Part shown: positions 31,974 to 43,362 of the stretch, in pieces
Position numbering within the stretch: position 1 is the first letter of the stretch
How the letters are laid out: every line of letters starts with the position of its first letter
NCBI GenBank assembly: GCA_003427395.1
Contig: BFEA01000226.1
Location: forward strand, 126,634-190,633
Direction of reading: 5' to 3'
Origin: Chara braunii
Taxonomy: Eukaryota; Streptophyta; Charophyceae; Charales; Characeae
DNA: 64,000 nt
Position numbers and translations under genes: made by a program
Notes under the pieces: generated by a model
Told to the model about the DNA's origin: nothing
The model's database searches: none
Seen by the model: the letters and a program-made list of their open reading frames with translations, nothing else

Positions 31974-33000
31974 GAACCGTATTTTTGACCTAGACATGTG
32001 AATTTTGAGGCAACAGCAGGTGTAACGATCTGGAGGGGGTAGTAGGGTTCATGGGGGGGATTGGATGCGTGATTGGTTGCTGGGGGTTCTTGGCGGGGTT
32101 GTCATGTATGTGTATGCTTCTGCACATTCATCAGGGGACGGGGTGCTTTGGGGCAGTGAAGGGTCTGTGTTATTGTGTCCTGAGCTAGGGGTTGAAGAGG
32201 GAAGTGCAGGGAGCCGGCAGAGAGGAGGGCGGGGGGGGGGGGGGGGGGNGGGTTCGTAGGTGCTTTTGACCGGGGTGGTGGGGAAGGGAGTTAAGGGGAT
32301 TGGAAAGAACTGGGAAACAGCGGGGGGTGGGGTATTTCAAGAGAATGTGGGGCCTTTGTGGGGGGGGGGGGGGAGGGGGGGGGTAAGACAGGAGGGTGAT
32401 GCGTTGAAGAGCAGTTGGTACCACAGCTGAAGACAGGTGTTGTCCACATGCATGCAGTGCCCCTGGACAGGAGGAGAGGCCAGGAACAGTGATGATCTTG
32501 TACAGCATGCGAGCGTCTAGACATGTGGTGATCAACGGATACAGAGGTTTTCCAGATTGAGTCGTTTTGATTGACAATTTGATGCAGTGTACACAGGAAG
32601 CAGTCGCAGTGAGGAGGAGGCCTTTCGAGGGAGTTGGCGACAGGTAGCAGTTAGAGCGGTGGATGTGTGTACGTTTCAGAACGACATGGGAGAAAGAGGG
32701 GGAGAGCCTTGAGAATTGTTCGGTTAAGAACATCCACACTGGTCAGGCTGTCGTTGCGAGGTGTACGAGGAAGAGATGGAAGTGAAATGTTGTCCTGAAT
32801 ATATGTTGGATATTCCCCTGCTCAAGGAGGCAAATGTCAGAGATGGTACCGTCGACTTCATCTAGTTGTGGCGCGAGTTTGACAACTCCTTAGTTCATCA
32901 GAAAGCTAGTTAGTAGGTAACTCAACACCCTGATATTCTTCTCTTGCACTTTCAGCACTCGGGTGACTCGTCAGAAGGATTTAACTGACTTGAATTCTAA
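31974..33000. other. 3' flank of the zinc-finger gene, G-rich runs
   Basis: There is no AATAAA close to the stop; a TGTAA lies at 32,021. Long G runs occur at 32,230-32,250 (with N at 32,249) and 32,359-32,382. No other gene is recognised. Confidence 0.4.
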
Positions 33001-33215
33001 TGCACACACACAGACACACACATACACACGCATACACACACATACACACACATACACACACATACACACACATACACACACATACACACACATACACAGA
33101 GCAACAAGCAACACGACACGAACACATGCACACATACACACATACACACACGTACACACACATACACAGAGCAACAAGCAACACAACACGAACACATGCA
33201 CACACGCAAACACAC
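33001..33215. repeat. (CACATA)n / CA-rich microsatellite
   Basis: CACACATA-type repeats are interrupted twice by GAGCAACAAGCAACAC.ACACGAACACATG, a larger duplication with period about 78 bp (33,098 and 33,170). Confidence 0.95.
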
Positions 33216-33417
33216 TTAATGCACACAAGAAGATAGATAACTGCAGGTGACTCATTCACAATGCCGGAAACTCTTTTCTTTCCCTCCCCCCCGCCCTGCC
33301 CACCCCCTCTCACAAGTGAGCTCCGGGTGACTTCTCAACGAGGATCACTGACCAAGCGTTCAGACCCTCTCTCTCACACACACATTAGTTCTGCGAGGTT
33401 CACTGACTAAGCATTTA

Positions 33418-33419
<2 letters not shown>

Positions 33420-33491
<72 letters not shown>

Positions 33492-33816
33492 NNNNNNNNN
33501 NNNNNNNNNNNNNNNNNNNNNNNNNNNNNNNNNNNNNNNNNNNNNNNNNNNNNNNNNNNNNNNNNNNNNNNNNNNNNNNNNNNNNNNNNNNNNNNNNNNN
33601 NNNNNNNNNNNNNNNNNNNNNNNNNNNNNNNNNNNNNNNNNNNNNNNNNNNNNNNNNNNNNNNNNNNNNNNNNNNNNNNNNNNNNNNNNNNNNNNNNNNN
33701 NNNNNNNNNNNNNNNNNNNNNNNNNNNNNNNNNNNNNNNNNNNNNNNNNNNNNNNNNNNNNNNNNNNNNNNNNNNNNNNNNNNNNNNNNNNNNNNNNNNN
33801 NNNNNNNNNNNNNNNN

Positions 33817-33880
<64 letters not shown>
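33420..33880. repeat. (CT)n microsatellite with 325-base gap
   Basis: CT repeat occupies 33,420-33,491, Ns 33,492-33,816, and CT repeat 33,817-33,880. The gap is probably within one long CT tract, so its true size is unknown. Confidence 0.95.
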
Positions 33881-33883
<3 letters not shown>

Positions 33884-35105
33884 CCCTCTGCCTGCGAGCT
33901 AACCTCAGGTTCTTGCTGGGGTCTATTCGGCTGGCTCTCATCAGGTTGTAGGTGTCTCCCTAGGGTGCATCTGGAGGAATAAATCAAGCTTCTAGAGATT
34001 GGAATGCTGGGCCAGTTAAAGCTGGCTAACAGGCATGTGCGAGCTTTATTAACTACTATGTGCTAGGGGTTTCGATTCCATCACATTTGTGAATGTAGTT
34101 TGGCGTTTTGACTGGCTCATTTGAACTTCAGTTGCCAAGCCAGGTTGGTTTTGCTGGAGCTTCACTGTTGTAGAGATTATCACTGTTGTAGAGATTATCA
34201 CACCTCTGATATGCTCCATCATTCTCGTAGAGATAGATTGGGTTGGTTTGGACTTCGAACATACTTTTCTAGACGGATCTGTTAGCATCTTGCCACGTCT
34301 TCACTAACATTACTTCGATGGATGACCTTTCGCAGGTGTCATGTCAGGCTGCCAGCTGGTGCCCCTTGACGTACGGGTGGCAGGCACGACTGTTTCTATG
34401 CTCACATCACTTCAGAAGCGAAGGAAAGGAAGGTCTCAGTACACGACGAATACACCATGCCGTTGGGGCTGACGCATTTGATCGATCCGTCTTATTCTTG
34501 TCTACCTCTTCAATCTTTTTGCGGGATGGTGATCTTCGATGCCACGTGGCAAAGACCGTGTGCTGGTGTACCGACTGCTTTTTCCTTCATCTGCTGCGTG
34601 AGCATTTCAAGAGTGCACTGCTGGTCCGTTGATCGTGCCAGAATACTGGAGAGCAGAGAGTATGTAGTGTGTGATATTCTCATAGCTGGGCACAATCTGT
34701 TTCTTCTTAATGGAGTCGGTAGCGACTTCTCCCCGCGGAGTGGTTTGTTGTCGTTGGAGGAGAAGGGTCGTCGTTCTTTGGAATGGACCTTGGACCTTGT
34801 GGGGGGGGGACTGGCAAATGAGCCTTAGTGTTAGGTTGGTGTCGATAGCATTACGTCCATGCGTATGTTGTTTGTTGATTGGACACGATGTGCGGAAGTG
34901 GAGGGCTGCGAGGATACGCCTGCATGAAAGTGCATCTATAGGGGTAGCAGTCTTCCAGTTTGTGTCCCTGATCAGGCAGGCACCTGTATATCTCATTGGT
35001 GTCTAGCGTTTTACGCCTACTCTTGACTCGTATATCGATCTATTGTCACAGAGAGCTGCCTGGCGATCTGCAGGTGGAAAAGGGAGAAAAGGAGAAAAAA
35101 CAGCG
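33881..35105. other. Unassigned DNA
   Basis: A small duplication, ACTGTTGTAGAGATTATCAC, lies at 34,164-34,202. Open frames of 104 and 123 codons (34,318-34,632 and 34,457-34,828, +) overlap each other and opposing frames, and I recognise no domain in them. Confidence 0.35.
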
Positions 35106-35165
35106 GGGGGCTGTGACTGACTGTTCATTGGATGATTTCCTCATGAGGACGGTGAACCCCGAATG
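35106..35165 (+). repeat. Diverged copy of the 1,146 repeat
   Basis: GGGGGCTGTGACTGACTGTT followed by CATTGGATGATTTCCTCATG matches the 1,146-1,192 unit with changes, including a similar A/G-rich lead-in. Confidence 0.45.
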
Positions 35166-35971
35166 AGCAGTCTGCAGAGTTCCCGAAGTAATGTTACGCG
35201 TTAAGTGATGACCCACCTTAACCACAGTTGAAGGTAGGTACCAACCAACCACTGCCCTTCACGCTACGCTACGCTACCTATCAGAAAATCAAGGCCGACC
35301 GTATCATACAGTATTAAAGACATTCCCCATTCTTTGCATACCACAGATCTGACAGGGGTATTATCCCGTCAAAAAAAAAAAAAGAAAAAAAAAAAGCAAG
35401 TGTATTAAAAAAAGCAAAGTGTATAGTCCCTCAATTTGTCTTGTACAATTCTCAGAAGCCCCCCCTCGGGGCTGAAGTCCCAGGAGGCATGTGTCAGGTG
35501 TGAAATTACGTTTAATTACGTTTATCAAGTTTTTAATTTTATGACGTTTGATTTTGCATGGCATAAACTATGTGCATGCGAGATAGAATGATCTGCAGGG
35601 TTTATGCTTTTTGTGAAATTTTGTCTGTTTGAGATTTTTAACCGGCGCTGTGCTGACTTCTCAATTGTCATTGCCTTGGTTATTGACAATGGTTGTGCCC
35701 TTTGTTTTTTTTTACTTTTTTTTTTTTTTTTTGAGAATTGGAATTGGCAAGGTGTGGTCGAATTCCCTCGTTATGCCTTGATGAGCTGTCGATGCGTCCA
35801 AACAGTCTGAATGTCAACACGACTGATCAAGAGATAACTGGAGTAAGCACCTATTTAATATTTATTACACTTGAAGAATGCTGACGAGTCATTGATGACC
35901 AGTGGATGAAGTGTTTCTGTGTATAAACATAGCAAGGTTTGGTGTTGGTGNTTTTTTTTTTTTTTTTTTTT

Positions 35972-36244
35972 TTAACCACTTGTACCTTTGCCGTCCGGTT
36001 TCGGCAAGTCCTGGCCAGTACCTGAACTTTCAGAAGTCCAAGCCCGACGTTGATCAAATTTTGAATCTGATCGGCGGCCGTCCTTTCGTTTCGGCCTCCT
36101 GAAAGGTTGGAGGCCGAGTATTTTCGAACCGACGAGTCCAAGCCTGACGTTGATCAATCTGATCGGCGGCCGTCCTTTCGTTTCGGCCTCCTGAAAGGTC
36201 GGAGGCCCAGTATTTTCGAATCGACGAAGGTACTGGTGGTTTAA
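35972..36244. mobile_element. Miniature TIR element (TTAA-CCAC..GTACC family), with internal duplication
   Basis: The left end is TTAACCACTTGTACCTTTG; the right end, reverse complemented, is TTAAACCACCAGTACCTT. Inside, ~95 bp (GAGTCCAAGCCTGACGTTGA..GGCGGCCGTCCTTTCGTTTC..GGAGGCC) is duplicated (about 36,034-36,125 and 36,126-36,225). The right half matches the element at 58,927-59,132 in reverse orientation, including GATCGGCGGCCGTC.TTTCG, so they are one family. A poly-T tract with an N (35,951-35,973) abuts the left end. Confidence 0.75.
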
Positions 36245-36268
36245 GGTTCAGTGTGGGTCCGCTGACGT

Positions 36269-36628
36269 GTTTGCTCTGCTAGAAGGCTGGGGTTGATGTG
36301 TGTGTGTTGTATGGCCGGCTGCAGAGCAACGCCCGCTGAACAAATCTGCAAATTGCTTGCTGACTACTGTCTTGACGAAGAAAATCGACCTTAACCAAAT
36401 TGATTGTAACCTGCAAGAAAGGTAATCGAATTGCTAGATCGAGCAACGTATCCTGATTTCCACTGGCAAAAAAATGCAACAATGATCTTTCGCTAGACAC
36501 TCTGTAGTGTTTGCTTCTGCTAGAAGGCTGGGGTTGATGCGTGTGTTGTGTATGGCCAACTGCAGAACACCGCCCGCTCACCAAATGTGCAAAAAAAATT
36601 GCTGACTACTGTCTTGACAAAGAAAATG
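36269..36628. repeat. Direct repeat, ~120-bp copies 240 bp apart
   Basis: CTAGAAGGCTGGGGTTGATG..TGTGTTGTATGGCC..CTGCAGA through TGCTGACTACTGTCTTGAC occurs at 36,269-36,388 and 36,509-36,628. The middle segment (36,389-36,508) is unrelated. Confidence 0.8.
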
Positions 36629-36740
36629 GGAAGAGGACGGGTCAAATTATTTTTAGGAATTTTTTTACGAGACAACGAAAGGGGGGACCAAAACTGAAAG
36701 AATCAGCGCGAGACTGACGATTTGGCTTCCGGAGCATTGG

Positions 36741-36836
36741 CTTTATGTGCGTCATCCTTATCCTTGTGCAGGGCCTACGCTAGTAATCGTTTCGGTATCG
36801 TACTATCGTTCCAGCTTAACGGATGTCCCGAAGGAC
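36741..36836 (-). pseudogene. U6 snRNA-like pseudogene with internal duplications
   Basis: The minus strand reads GTCCTTCGGGACATCCGTTA, then TGGAACGATA and GATTA..GC..GGCCCTGCACAAGGAT, then GATGACGCACATAAAG. These are the 5' hairpin, ACAGAG-proximal and 3' segments of U6, in order. The ACAGAGA box is disrupted by a GATAGTACGATAC duplication, and GGAT is duplicated before GACG. The TCGAGAAATGGTCC 3' end is missing. It keeps the 5' stem-loop but cannot be a working U6. Confidence 0.7.
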
Positions 36837-37593
36837 ACGAAGAGTAGGGGTCTCGATTAGTTCACGTAATGATTCACACAAAACTCCGATGCGCACACCC
36901 TCTTCTGCTGGAGGAAGGCGTGCTGATTCGCATAAAGTCCGCTGGCTTTATTGGGTAGTTAGTTTCCGGGAAGTTTTCCACACTCTGCTGACTGGTTGTG
37001 CTGTGTTCTTTGGATGCTTCACATCGAGGTCTACCGTGCGACCATTGATTTTGCTGCAAAAAGTGTTCTGCATTAGACCACCGGTCTGTCCGTGTCCCCT
37101 GGGTCCCCCTTTGTCCGACTTGCCGGTTGACGCTCCTCAGAATCATTGTTTGGCCCTATGGTGGAAGGGAAAATGTTGGCGGCGCCTGGGAAGGTTGCGT
37201 CGCCCTCAACAGGTCCGTGAATCTTATAGGGCTGGGCAGCACAACATTTCAGTTCCAGGATAGGTGTGGACTCTGTGGCACAGTGGCAAGAAAGACTCGC
37301 AATCAGCAGCAGATTTTTGCGGGCCTGGCCGGGAAATTTATTCCGCTGCAGAGTTGTGCAGGCATTTTTGTTTGGAGATTTTTGTTTCTTGTTGTTTTCG
37401 TATGGGCCGTCGACAGCGGAATAATAACAATAATGGGTGGTGGACCAGGAGCAGGAATACACGCCGTGCAGCATGCGTGCTCACGCTAGCGACGGGGGCG
37501 TGCTGCCCAGTGCTTGGGTGTGTGCGTTCGGGTAGTACCAAGCATTTCTGCCATGGGAGCACCACACGAACGTGGTATACAGGGGACCTGGGC

Positions 37594-37819
37594 TTAAACC
37601 ACCAGTACTTGGCTGCAGCTATCGATGGCGAGCCTGGAATGCCCCTGCGCGCCAATTTCTGTCGAAGTGCCGGGGTACCTTTTCAATTTTTTTTTTGGCT
37701 GGCGCTTCCAGCCATTGTGGTCCGGTACCCCGAGGAAGCCCTAAAGGCGCGGCGTGGCGCGTTAACGGGAAAGCGCTGCGGCCGATAGTCGGAACAATTA
37801 CTAGTGGCTTGAGGTTTAA
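37594..37819. mobile_element. Candidate member of the miniature TIR family
   Basis: The left end TTAAACCACCAGTACTTGG is a good family terminus. The right end AATTACTAGTGGCTTGAGGT followed by TTAA is only a partial match. An inner inverted pair CCGGGGTACC (37,668) / GGTACCCCG (37,722) suggests a folded interior. Boundaries are uncertain. Confidence 0.35.
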
Positions 37820-38103
37820 ACCACCACCGCTACTTCGCTCAGCTCACACTGCGGTAGCAAATCCACATAATCTCAAACAATAGTAAGGCCCGATTTCGGG
37901 AAACAGTGGTGGCGCTGGTCACCCCACGTCCCCAAATGTCCCATTTCCAGGTCGTGGTAGCTCACCCGGTGTGGAGCTTGGGAGATGGCCAGTCACACGG
38001 GAGACACACTTTTTCCCTCAGGCAGTTTTCTACTCCTTTTTGTTTCTTTTTTCCCCACTTTTCCCCAGTTGCTATCGTGCCAACATCATCTTCGTTGAAG
38101 AAT

Positions 38104-38160
38104 TTTGAATTTTCTATCATTTTTTAAAAACTTGAATTTTCCATCATTTTTTAAAAACTT
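38104..38160. repeat. ~29-bp tandem duplication
   Basis: TTGAATTTTCTATCATTTTT followed by TAAAAAC is present twice. Confidence 0.8.
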
Positions 38161-39685
38161 CACCTCCCAAGGTGGTTACCACACATTCCCAAACATTCCC
38201 AACCCCCGACGGGCTGCGACAGCCCCGACGGGCCTCTGACAAAAAAGGGTTCACAAAGAATCACAAATGCGTAGTTTGCAAAAAAAATGCGAACCAAGTG
38301 GGACTGCCCCTTACAGTGGCTTACACACTGTCTTTTGGGGATTTTAGCGATTTTGCGGATTAGGTACTGCAGTGTGAGCGTGCCCTAAAACAGAAAAAAA
38401 CTCTGCTGTATCTCATTTGACTCTAAGAAAGCACGCACTCTCCACTCTCCCAACAATGTATCCACCCTCAATCATATAGCCATGCACTCTGGAACAGAGG
38501 TATGTCGCCTAGTATACCGTTTTTTTTCTTCTTTCCATTTTTGTTTTCGTTTTCGTTTTCGTTACAACTGAAACAAAAAAAAAAAAAGAATAATATAATA
38601 AAAGAAAACATCCGCAGTGTCTGATAGACTCCCCATGCGAAGGTCGTCTCCATGAACCCGCAAATTTGCAGTTCTGTACGAACAAGACATCGCAACGTTT
38701 AAAATGCCCAAAACCAGATGATTGAACAAGCTAACAAGCATCGAAGACGAGCTCAATTGAAGGAAAGAGATCTGGTATGAGTCAAGTCTAACGACTTCTC
38801 ATTGGACTGAGAAAGTGATTGGGGATGGAAATGGACAATCCTAACAGATACTAAGAGTCCTGCCACAAATGCAGAGTCAGGCAGTGTCACACTCGCACTT
38901 TCCAGAATGTATGCGACTGCACCTGTGGCGAGGCCTGAGGTGGTACCGAGTGAAAACAGGTAAGCGACAGCCCAGGTCGTTCCTCCTGTTGGCAGCAGGT
39001 CAAGAATAATAAGGGGCGGTACCAGTGCTGGCCAGCACATGCACCAATAGGGTGCCCGCACCCTAGGTTCAGAAGAAAACGGCATGGAGGTCAATTTGAG
39101 TATCTGGCTACAACTGACGGAGGATACATTCTTGGTATAGTGCTTTCCGGAGGGTCACATGACGTACAGCCGAGATTCTTCTGTTTTTTTCAGTTATTTT
39201 CTTTTTTTTTGCAAGTAGCAAAAAACAAAAATGGGGAAAAATGGTATGCAGTGCGACTGCTTTCGGATTCTTGACGACGAGGACACAGTTGAAGGAGGAT
39301 ACGCTCTCGGGATTTGCCCCAAAAGTTCCGTTCATGGCAGGCACTCGAATGCTTCCCGTTTCGTGCAGGGAGTCAGCTGAGAACTGCCAGGAATATCTCT
39401 TCCTAAGGAAGGGGGGAAAGAAGAAATTCAAAAAGTCGTTGGCTTCAACCGCTCGTACACGGTCCCAGCCTTGCTGAAAAGAAACTCATCGCCAACGAGA
39501 TGCCATCCAGAAAAGACGGCGTGGGTGCGCCGATGATAAAAACATTTGGTGGCCTGTGCCGCTTTTTGGGTTGGATGTACTTGCTTTTCAGGGAAAACTG
39601 CAGCCAGATACATATTTCAGAGTGCTATCATGAAAATGCCCTGCCAACATTACTTTGTGATTCTGTTCACGTCCTCGCAGGTGTC
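38161..39685. other. Unassigned DNA
   Basis: The stretch includes poly-A/T tracts and a minus-strand frame at 38,753-39,094. That frame has hydrophobic Gly/Ala/Leu stretches (e.g. GLATGAVAYILE) that might be a membrane-protein exon. I do not recognise a family and make no gene call. Confidence 0.3.
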
Positions 39686-39712
39686 CTTTTTTTTTTTTTT
39701 TTTTTTTTTTGT

Positions 39713-39746
39713 GAAAACAACCCGATCTGTCCTTCGGGACATCCGT

Positions 39747-39778
<32 letters not shown>

Positions 39779-39844
39779 GGCCCCTGCGCAAGGATGACAT
39801 CTAAAAGAAAAGAAAAGAAAACAAAAAAAGAAAACAACCCAATC
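39713..39844 (+). pseudogene. U6 snRNA retropseudogene with A-rich tail and target-site duplication
   Basis: U6 sequence runs from 39,729 (GTCCTTCGGGACATCCG) through GAACGATACAGAGAAGATTA to GCGCAAGGATGACAT at 39,800, lacking the normal 3' ~30 nt. It continues into CTAAAAGAAAAGAAAAG and an A-rich tail to 39,829. The insertion is bracketed by GAAAACAACCCGATC (39,713-39,727) and GAAAACAACCCAATC (39,830-39,844), a 15-bp target-site duplication with one mismatch. The 3' truncation plus A-tail and TSD is the signature of LINE-driven retroposition. No plant U6 upstream element or TATA box is visible, since the upstream sequence is a poly-T tract (39,687-39,710). Confidence 0.85.
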
Positions 39845-40683
39845 GGATGCTAGGTGTGCTGATAAGAATAGGCACATCTAGTACCGTTGGGGAGGCTCCA
39901 TCTATTCGTGGGGAGAAGCACCTGCTGGAAATTGGGTCCAGCGTCCCTTGAATACATCTTTGTGGTACGGTGTTTGTGGGGCATATGGCCATTAGAGTTG
40001 TTGTTACTGAGCTTTCTTCTCTCCCCCGGGGCTGCGTAGGTTACCCTTCCAATTTGCAAAGCTTACTTCCCACGGGCCTAGCCCCACCCAGGATGGTGTC
40101 CGCCGTGCTTCAATGTCTACTCTCCTCCTGCCGGTAATGGCTAACCTCCCACCCTTGGTGACTGCAACCCCCCTGGTAAACCTTTTGTAGAGATCCTGTA
40201 CATTTTATGGAGGAAACGCCTCTTCATTCTAAAGGCAGGCCGCCACCAGTGATCGTGAAGTAATTGGCACTTGGACCTTTATGAAGTATCGGGTCCACTC
40301 GGGTCTCATCATATTGTGGCTGCTGCAACCATTTGTCTCATGTCATTTTGTACCATGAAGCCAGAGTTCCTTCGTAGTTGATCACCTTCCTGCCAGCACG
40401 CTCCATTCCAGTCATTCTCCCTCGCCTCTATCGCTGATGCTGTTGTGGGGCAGATGAGCTGCGGGGGGCCGGGTGGAAGTTGAGGTGAAGGGGGATGAAG
40501 AAGGGTTGGAAGGGAAGGGCGGGGGGAGGGGCAGTTGGGGGGGGGGGGGCAGGAGTAGGGGCAGCGGCTGGGAAGACGGGGGGAGCGGGCTGGAGATCGG
40601 GCACCAATACGAAGTTAGTTGGGAGGAAGGGGGCTTCGAAGTCACTTAAAGAGTTTTCTTTGCCAGGATGGCTCCGATATCCT

Positions 40684-41343
40684 TTACGGCTTCCATCGAA
40701 TGTTGTAGGCGGCATCCAATTCAAAAAACAATTTGGACGGGTCCTGCCAGACCTGGCAATAGGATTCCCGGATGGCTTCCTTCGCCACGGATTCCTTCTC
40801 TTCCCGATGATCCCTGATAAAAGTTTTCCATGCCTCATGGGTTTTCATTCTGATCGCCTCCTCTATAGGTTGTTGTGCTTGCTGTAACCCAAATTGGTGA
40901 CTTTTCCGTTGATAGGAGCATCTAGCTCTCCAAGCCAGCATGAGTACTTGCAACCTCATATAAGAGAAGAGGTTGGTGGCGAAGGGAGACCATTTCGCCA
41001 TGAGGTGGTGGTTTTTGTCAAGCAACAGGAGGCCAGTGTCCCATGGGATGTGGCAGCCTGTAAGGGCGTGGAATGCCGAGTCCCACCACGTCCACAATTG
41101 GGCGACCATTGGGCAGGCTAAAAAGCAATGCTTCAGTGTTGCCCGGGCCGGAGGCGAGGATCTGCCGCAGTAAGTGCAGATGAGGGACAGCGGCCCTTTT
41201 TGTTCAAGGTCTGTTCTTGACACTAGCCAGTCCAGTGTGGGCAGACAGCGGTGGAGGATTTGCCATTGAAGTGCTCTGAGATTCGTAGGCATGATCTTGG
41301 AGTACTTTGGCCATGACAAGCTCTCCACCAAATGCGAGTCCAC
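40684..41343 (-). pseudogene. LINE ORF2: zf-RVT domain and C-terminus
   Basis: The frame contains LRALQWQILHRCLPTLDWL, CTYCGRSSPPARATLKHCFL and ACPMVAQLW, the Cys-x2-Cys..His-Cys..Cys pattern of the zinc-binding RT-associated domain. A helical charged tail (HEAWKTFIRDHREEKESVAK) follows. Confidence 0.8.
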
Positions 41344-41466
41344 AGGTGAGTCCCGTGTCCATCTGTTGGATAGCGTATGGTTGATTGTTGGCAGTGGGCT
41401 GGAGGCTTTGTAACCCCCTTTGACCGAGTAGTCTCATATGTGCATTGGTTTTGACCCGGGCCACTC

Positions 41467-42268
41467 TCATTCCCCCGGGTCGAAAGGTAGCCTGACCAGC
41501 GGTATCGTGGGCTCATACACAAGGAAGCCGTCGTGGTGGTCCCCCACCACACATATACGAATGAGGCCCACCCAACTCTCATTGGCATCCATATTTTTCT
41601 TTCGAGCTAGTTTGTAAAATCTGGCTCCCGGCAGGTCGGGCTCATAGACGTCCAATGAGCACACCCCATCTTTGTTTTGTTGGACCCTAAATACTGTGAG
41701 CGGGAGGGGCAGGTCTGTGTACCTAATCACCCAGTCGTCTTGGCGTACCGTGGGACCCTCTTTGAGGGCTTGCCACTACGTCAAGGGGAGAGTTTCTCTT
41801 AGTCTGGCAGCTCCGCCCTCCACATTTTTGGCATATTTCAACCTGGTCTGTAGCTGGTTTGCCGTGGCCCAGTCTCCTTTGAGCGGGTCCCACAAGTCCC
41901 ACCGTGAAAATGCCTTTTCTTGCCCAAGCGAGCCAGGGTGAATTTGTTGATAGTGAGAAGGGGCCACCATCCTCATTCAGTACGTAGGGGTTGCCAAAGA
42001 GCGGTTGTCTCCATATATTGTGCCATCTGTTGGGGGGTTGTTTCTGCTGAGGGCCACGTACCCTCCAAAGTTTGAGCATACAGGGCAGAAGGGGGTCTAG
42101 GGGCAGGTCCATCCTTGTTGCTTCTGCCGAGGTGTCAGCTTGTGTTTTCCGCAAGGGGGCAGGAATCGACCAGTGCTTGTTTGTCAGCCACCGGAAGGGA
42201 TGTAGAGTGTTTGTTGTAAGCGATTCGGGGCCAGGCTGACAATCTGCAAGCAAGCCAGAGGGGCCCAT
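41467..42268 (-). pseudogene. LINE ORF2: region between RT and zf-RVT
   Basis: Frames at 41,723-42,268 (PLRKTQADTSAEATRM, WHNIWRQPLFGNPYVL) and 41,467-41,730 correspond to the connection region of plant L1 ORF2 ('LW..IF.NP'). They are joined by frameshifts. Confidence 0.6.
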
Positions 42269-43362
42269 GGAATGTCATTCCCCATGATTAATCTAACCAG
42301 AACCTTGAAGACTAAGGCTTCGCTCTCCCTCTCTGGATCTTGTATCCCCAACCCCCCTTTGGATCTTGGTTGGGTGAAGGTTTCCCAACTCAGTCGATGC
42401 ACACACCCCTGGTTCATGGCGCTATTCTTCCATAGGTACTTGGCCAACGCTTTTCTCAGCCTGGTATACTGTCTCTTCTTCAGCGGCCAGACCGCGAGTT
42501 TGTACGAGATGGCCCCTAGTATCGCATTATTTATTGCCAGAGCTCGCCCCACCAGCGAAGTGTGTAGCCCCTCCCATTTTGCTAGTCGGTCTATTGCCAT
42601 GTTGACCGACATATCCCCATGATCATGTGGAGGGCCGAGCGCAGTGAGTCTCACCCCAAGGATTTTGATGGCATCTTCCTTCCGAGCCCACGCAACAGTC
42701 GTGTGGAGGGGCGGGGTCTCTCCCTGGGGGTGGAGCCACCAACCTTCAGTTTTAAAACCCCAGTTGACTTTCATATCCGCCGCTAGCGAAAATAAGTGAA
42801 TGACCTGCGTGAGGGCACATAAGCTCTCGGGGTCTGCTCTTATGAGCACTGTAAGGTCGTCCGCAAATAGTGAAGTCAAAGGGATGAGATGGCTGGGGAT
42901 ATCAGGGATTGGCACTTTGCTAATGCCAGAGTGAGATCTGATCAGCGAGGCGAGGGCATCCATCACTATTACGAATAGAAGCGGTGCTATGGGGTCCCAT
43001 TGTCGCATTGATCTTTGTAGGAATATTGGCGGTGATAGGTGTCCATTAAGCATGATGTTAGTAGTAGATGATCTATGAAGGAGGCTCACCCAACGAGAGA
43101 ATGTCGGTCCAAAGTTCATCTTGACCAGACACATGTCCAAGAAGTCCCAGTCAACATGATCATATGCTTTTTCAAAGTCAATAAACAAAATGGCCGTTTG
43201 GGCCTTTCGTTGACGGGCGTACTTGATGGTTTCGTTGACTAGTAAAATGTTCTCCTGGATGTTACGGTTCGGCATGAATCCTGTCTGGTCAGGATGAATG
43301 AGTATGTTCATTAGAGGCAGTAGCCTATTGGTGAGTGCCTTGGCAACCATCTTGTAGGGCAC
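42184..43362 (-). pseudogene. LINE ORF2: reverse transcriptase core
   Basis: The longest intact piece, 392 codons. It contains DQTGFMPNRNIQENILLVN (motif 2), ILFIDFEKAYDHVDWDFLD (motif A with catalytic Asp), RQWDPIAPLLF (motif B, normally RQGCPLSPLLF, so Gly-to-Trp) and LTSLFADDLTVLI (motif C with the catalytic Asp pair). The thumb and downstream region follows. The catalytic aspartates are present; motif B is damaged. Confidence 0.85.

Noticed and set aside
33360-33987. Long Arg/Glu open frames
   Set aside because: They are CT microsatellite plus Ns read in frame; not genes.
39729-39800. Functional U6 gene
   Set aside because: It lacks the 3' end, has an A-rich tail and target duplication, and the upstream is a poly-T with no U6 promoter elements.
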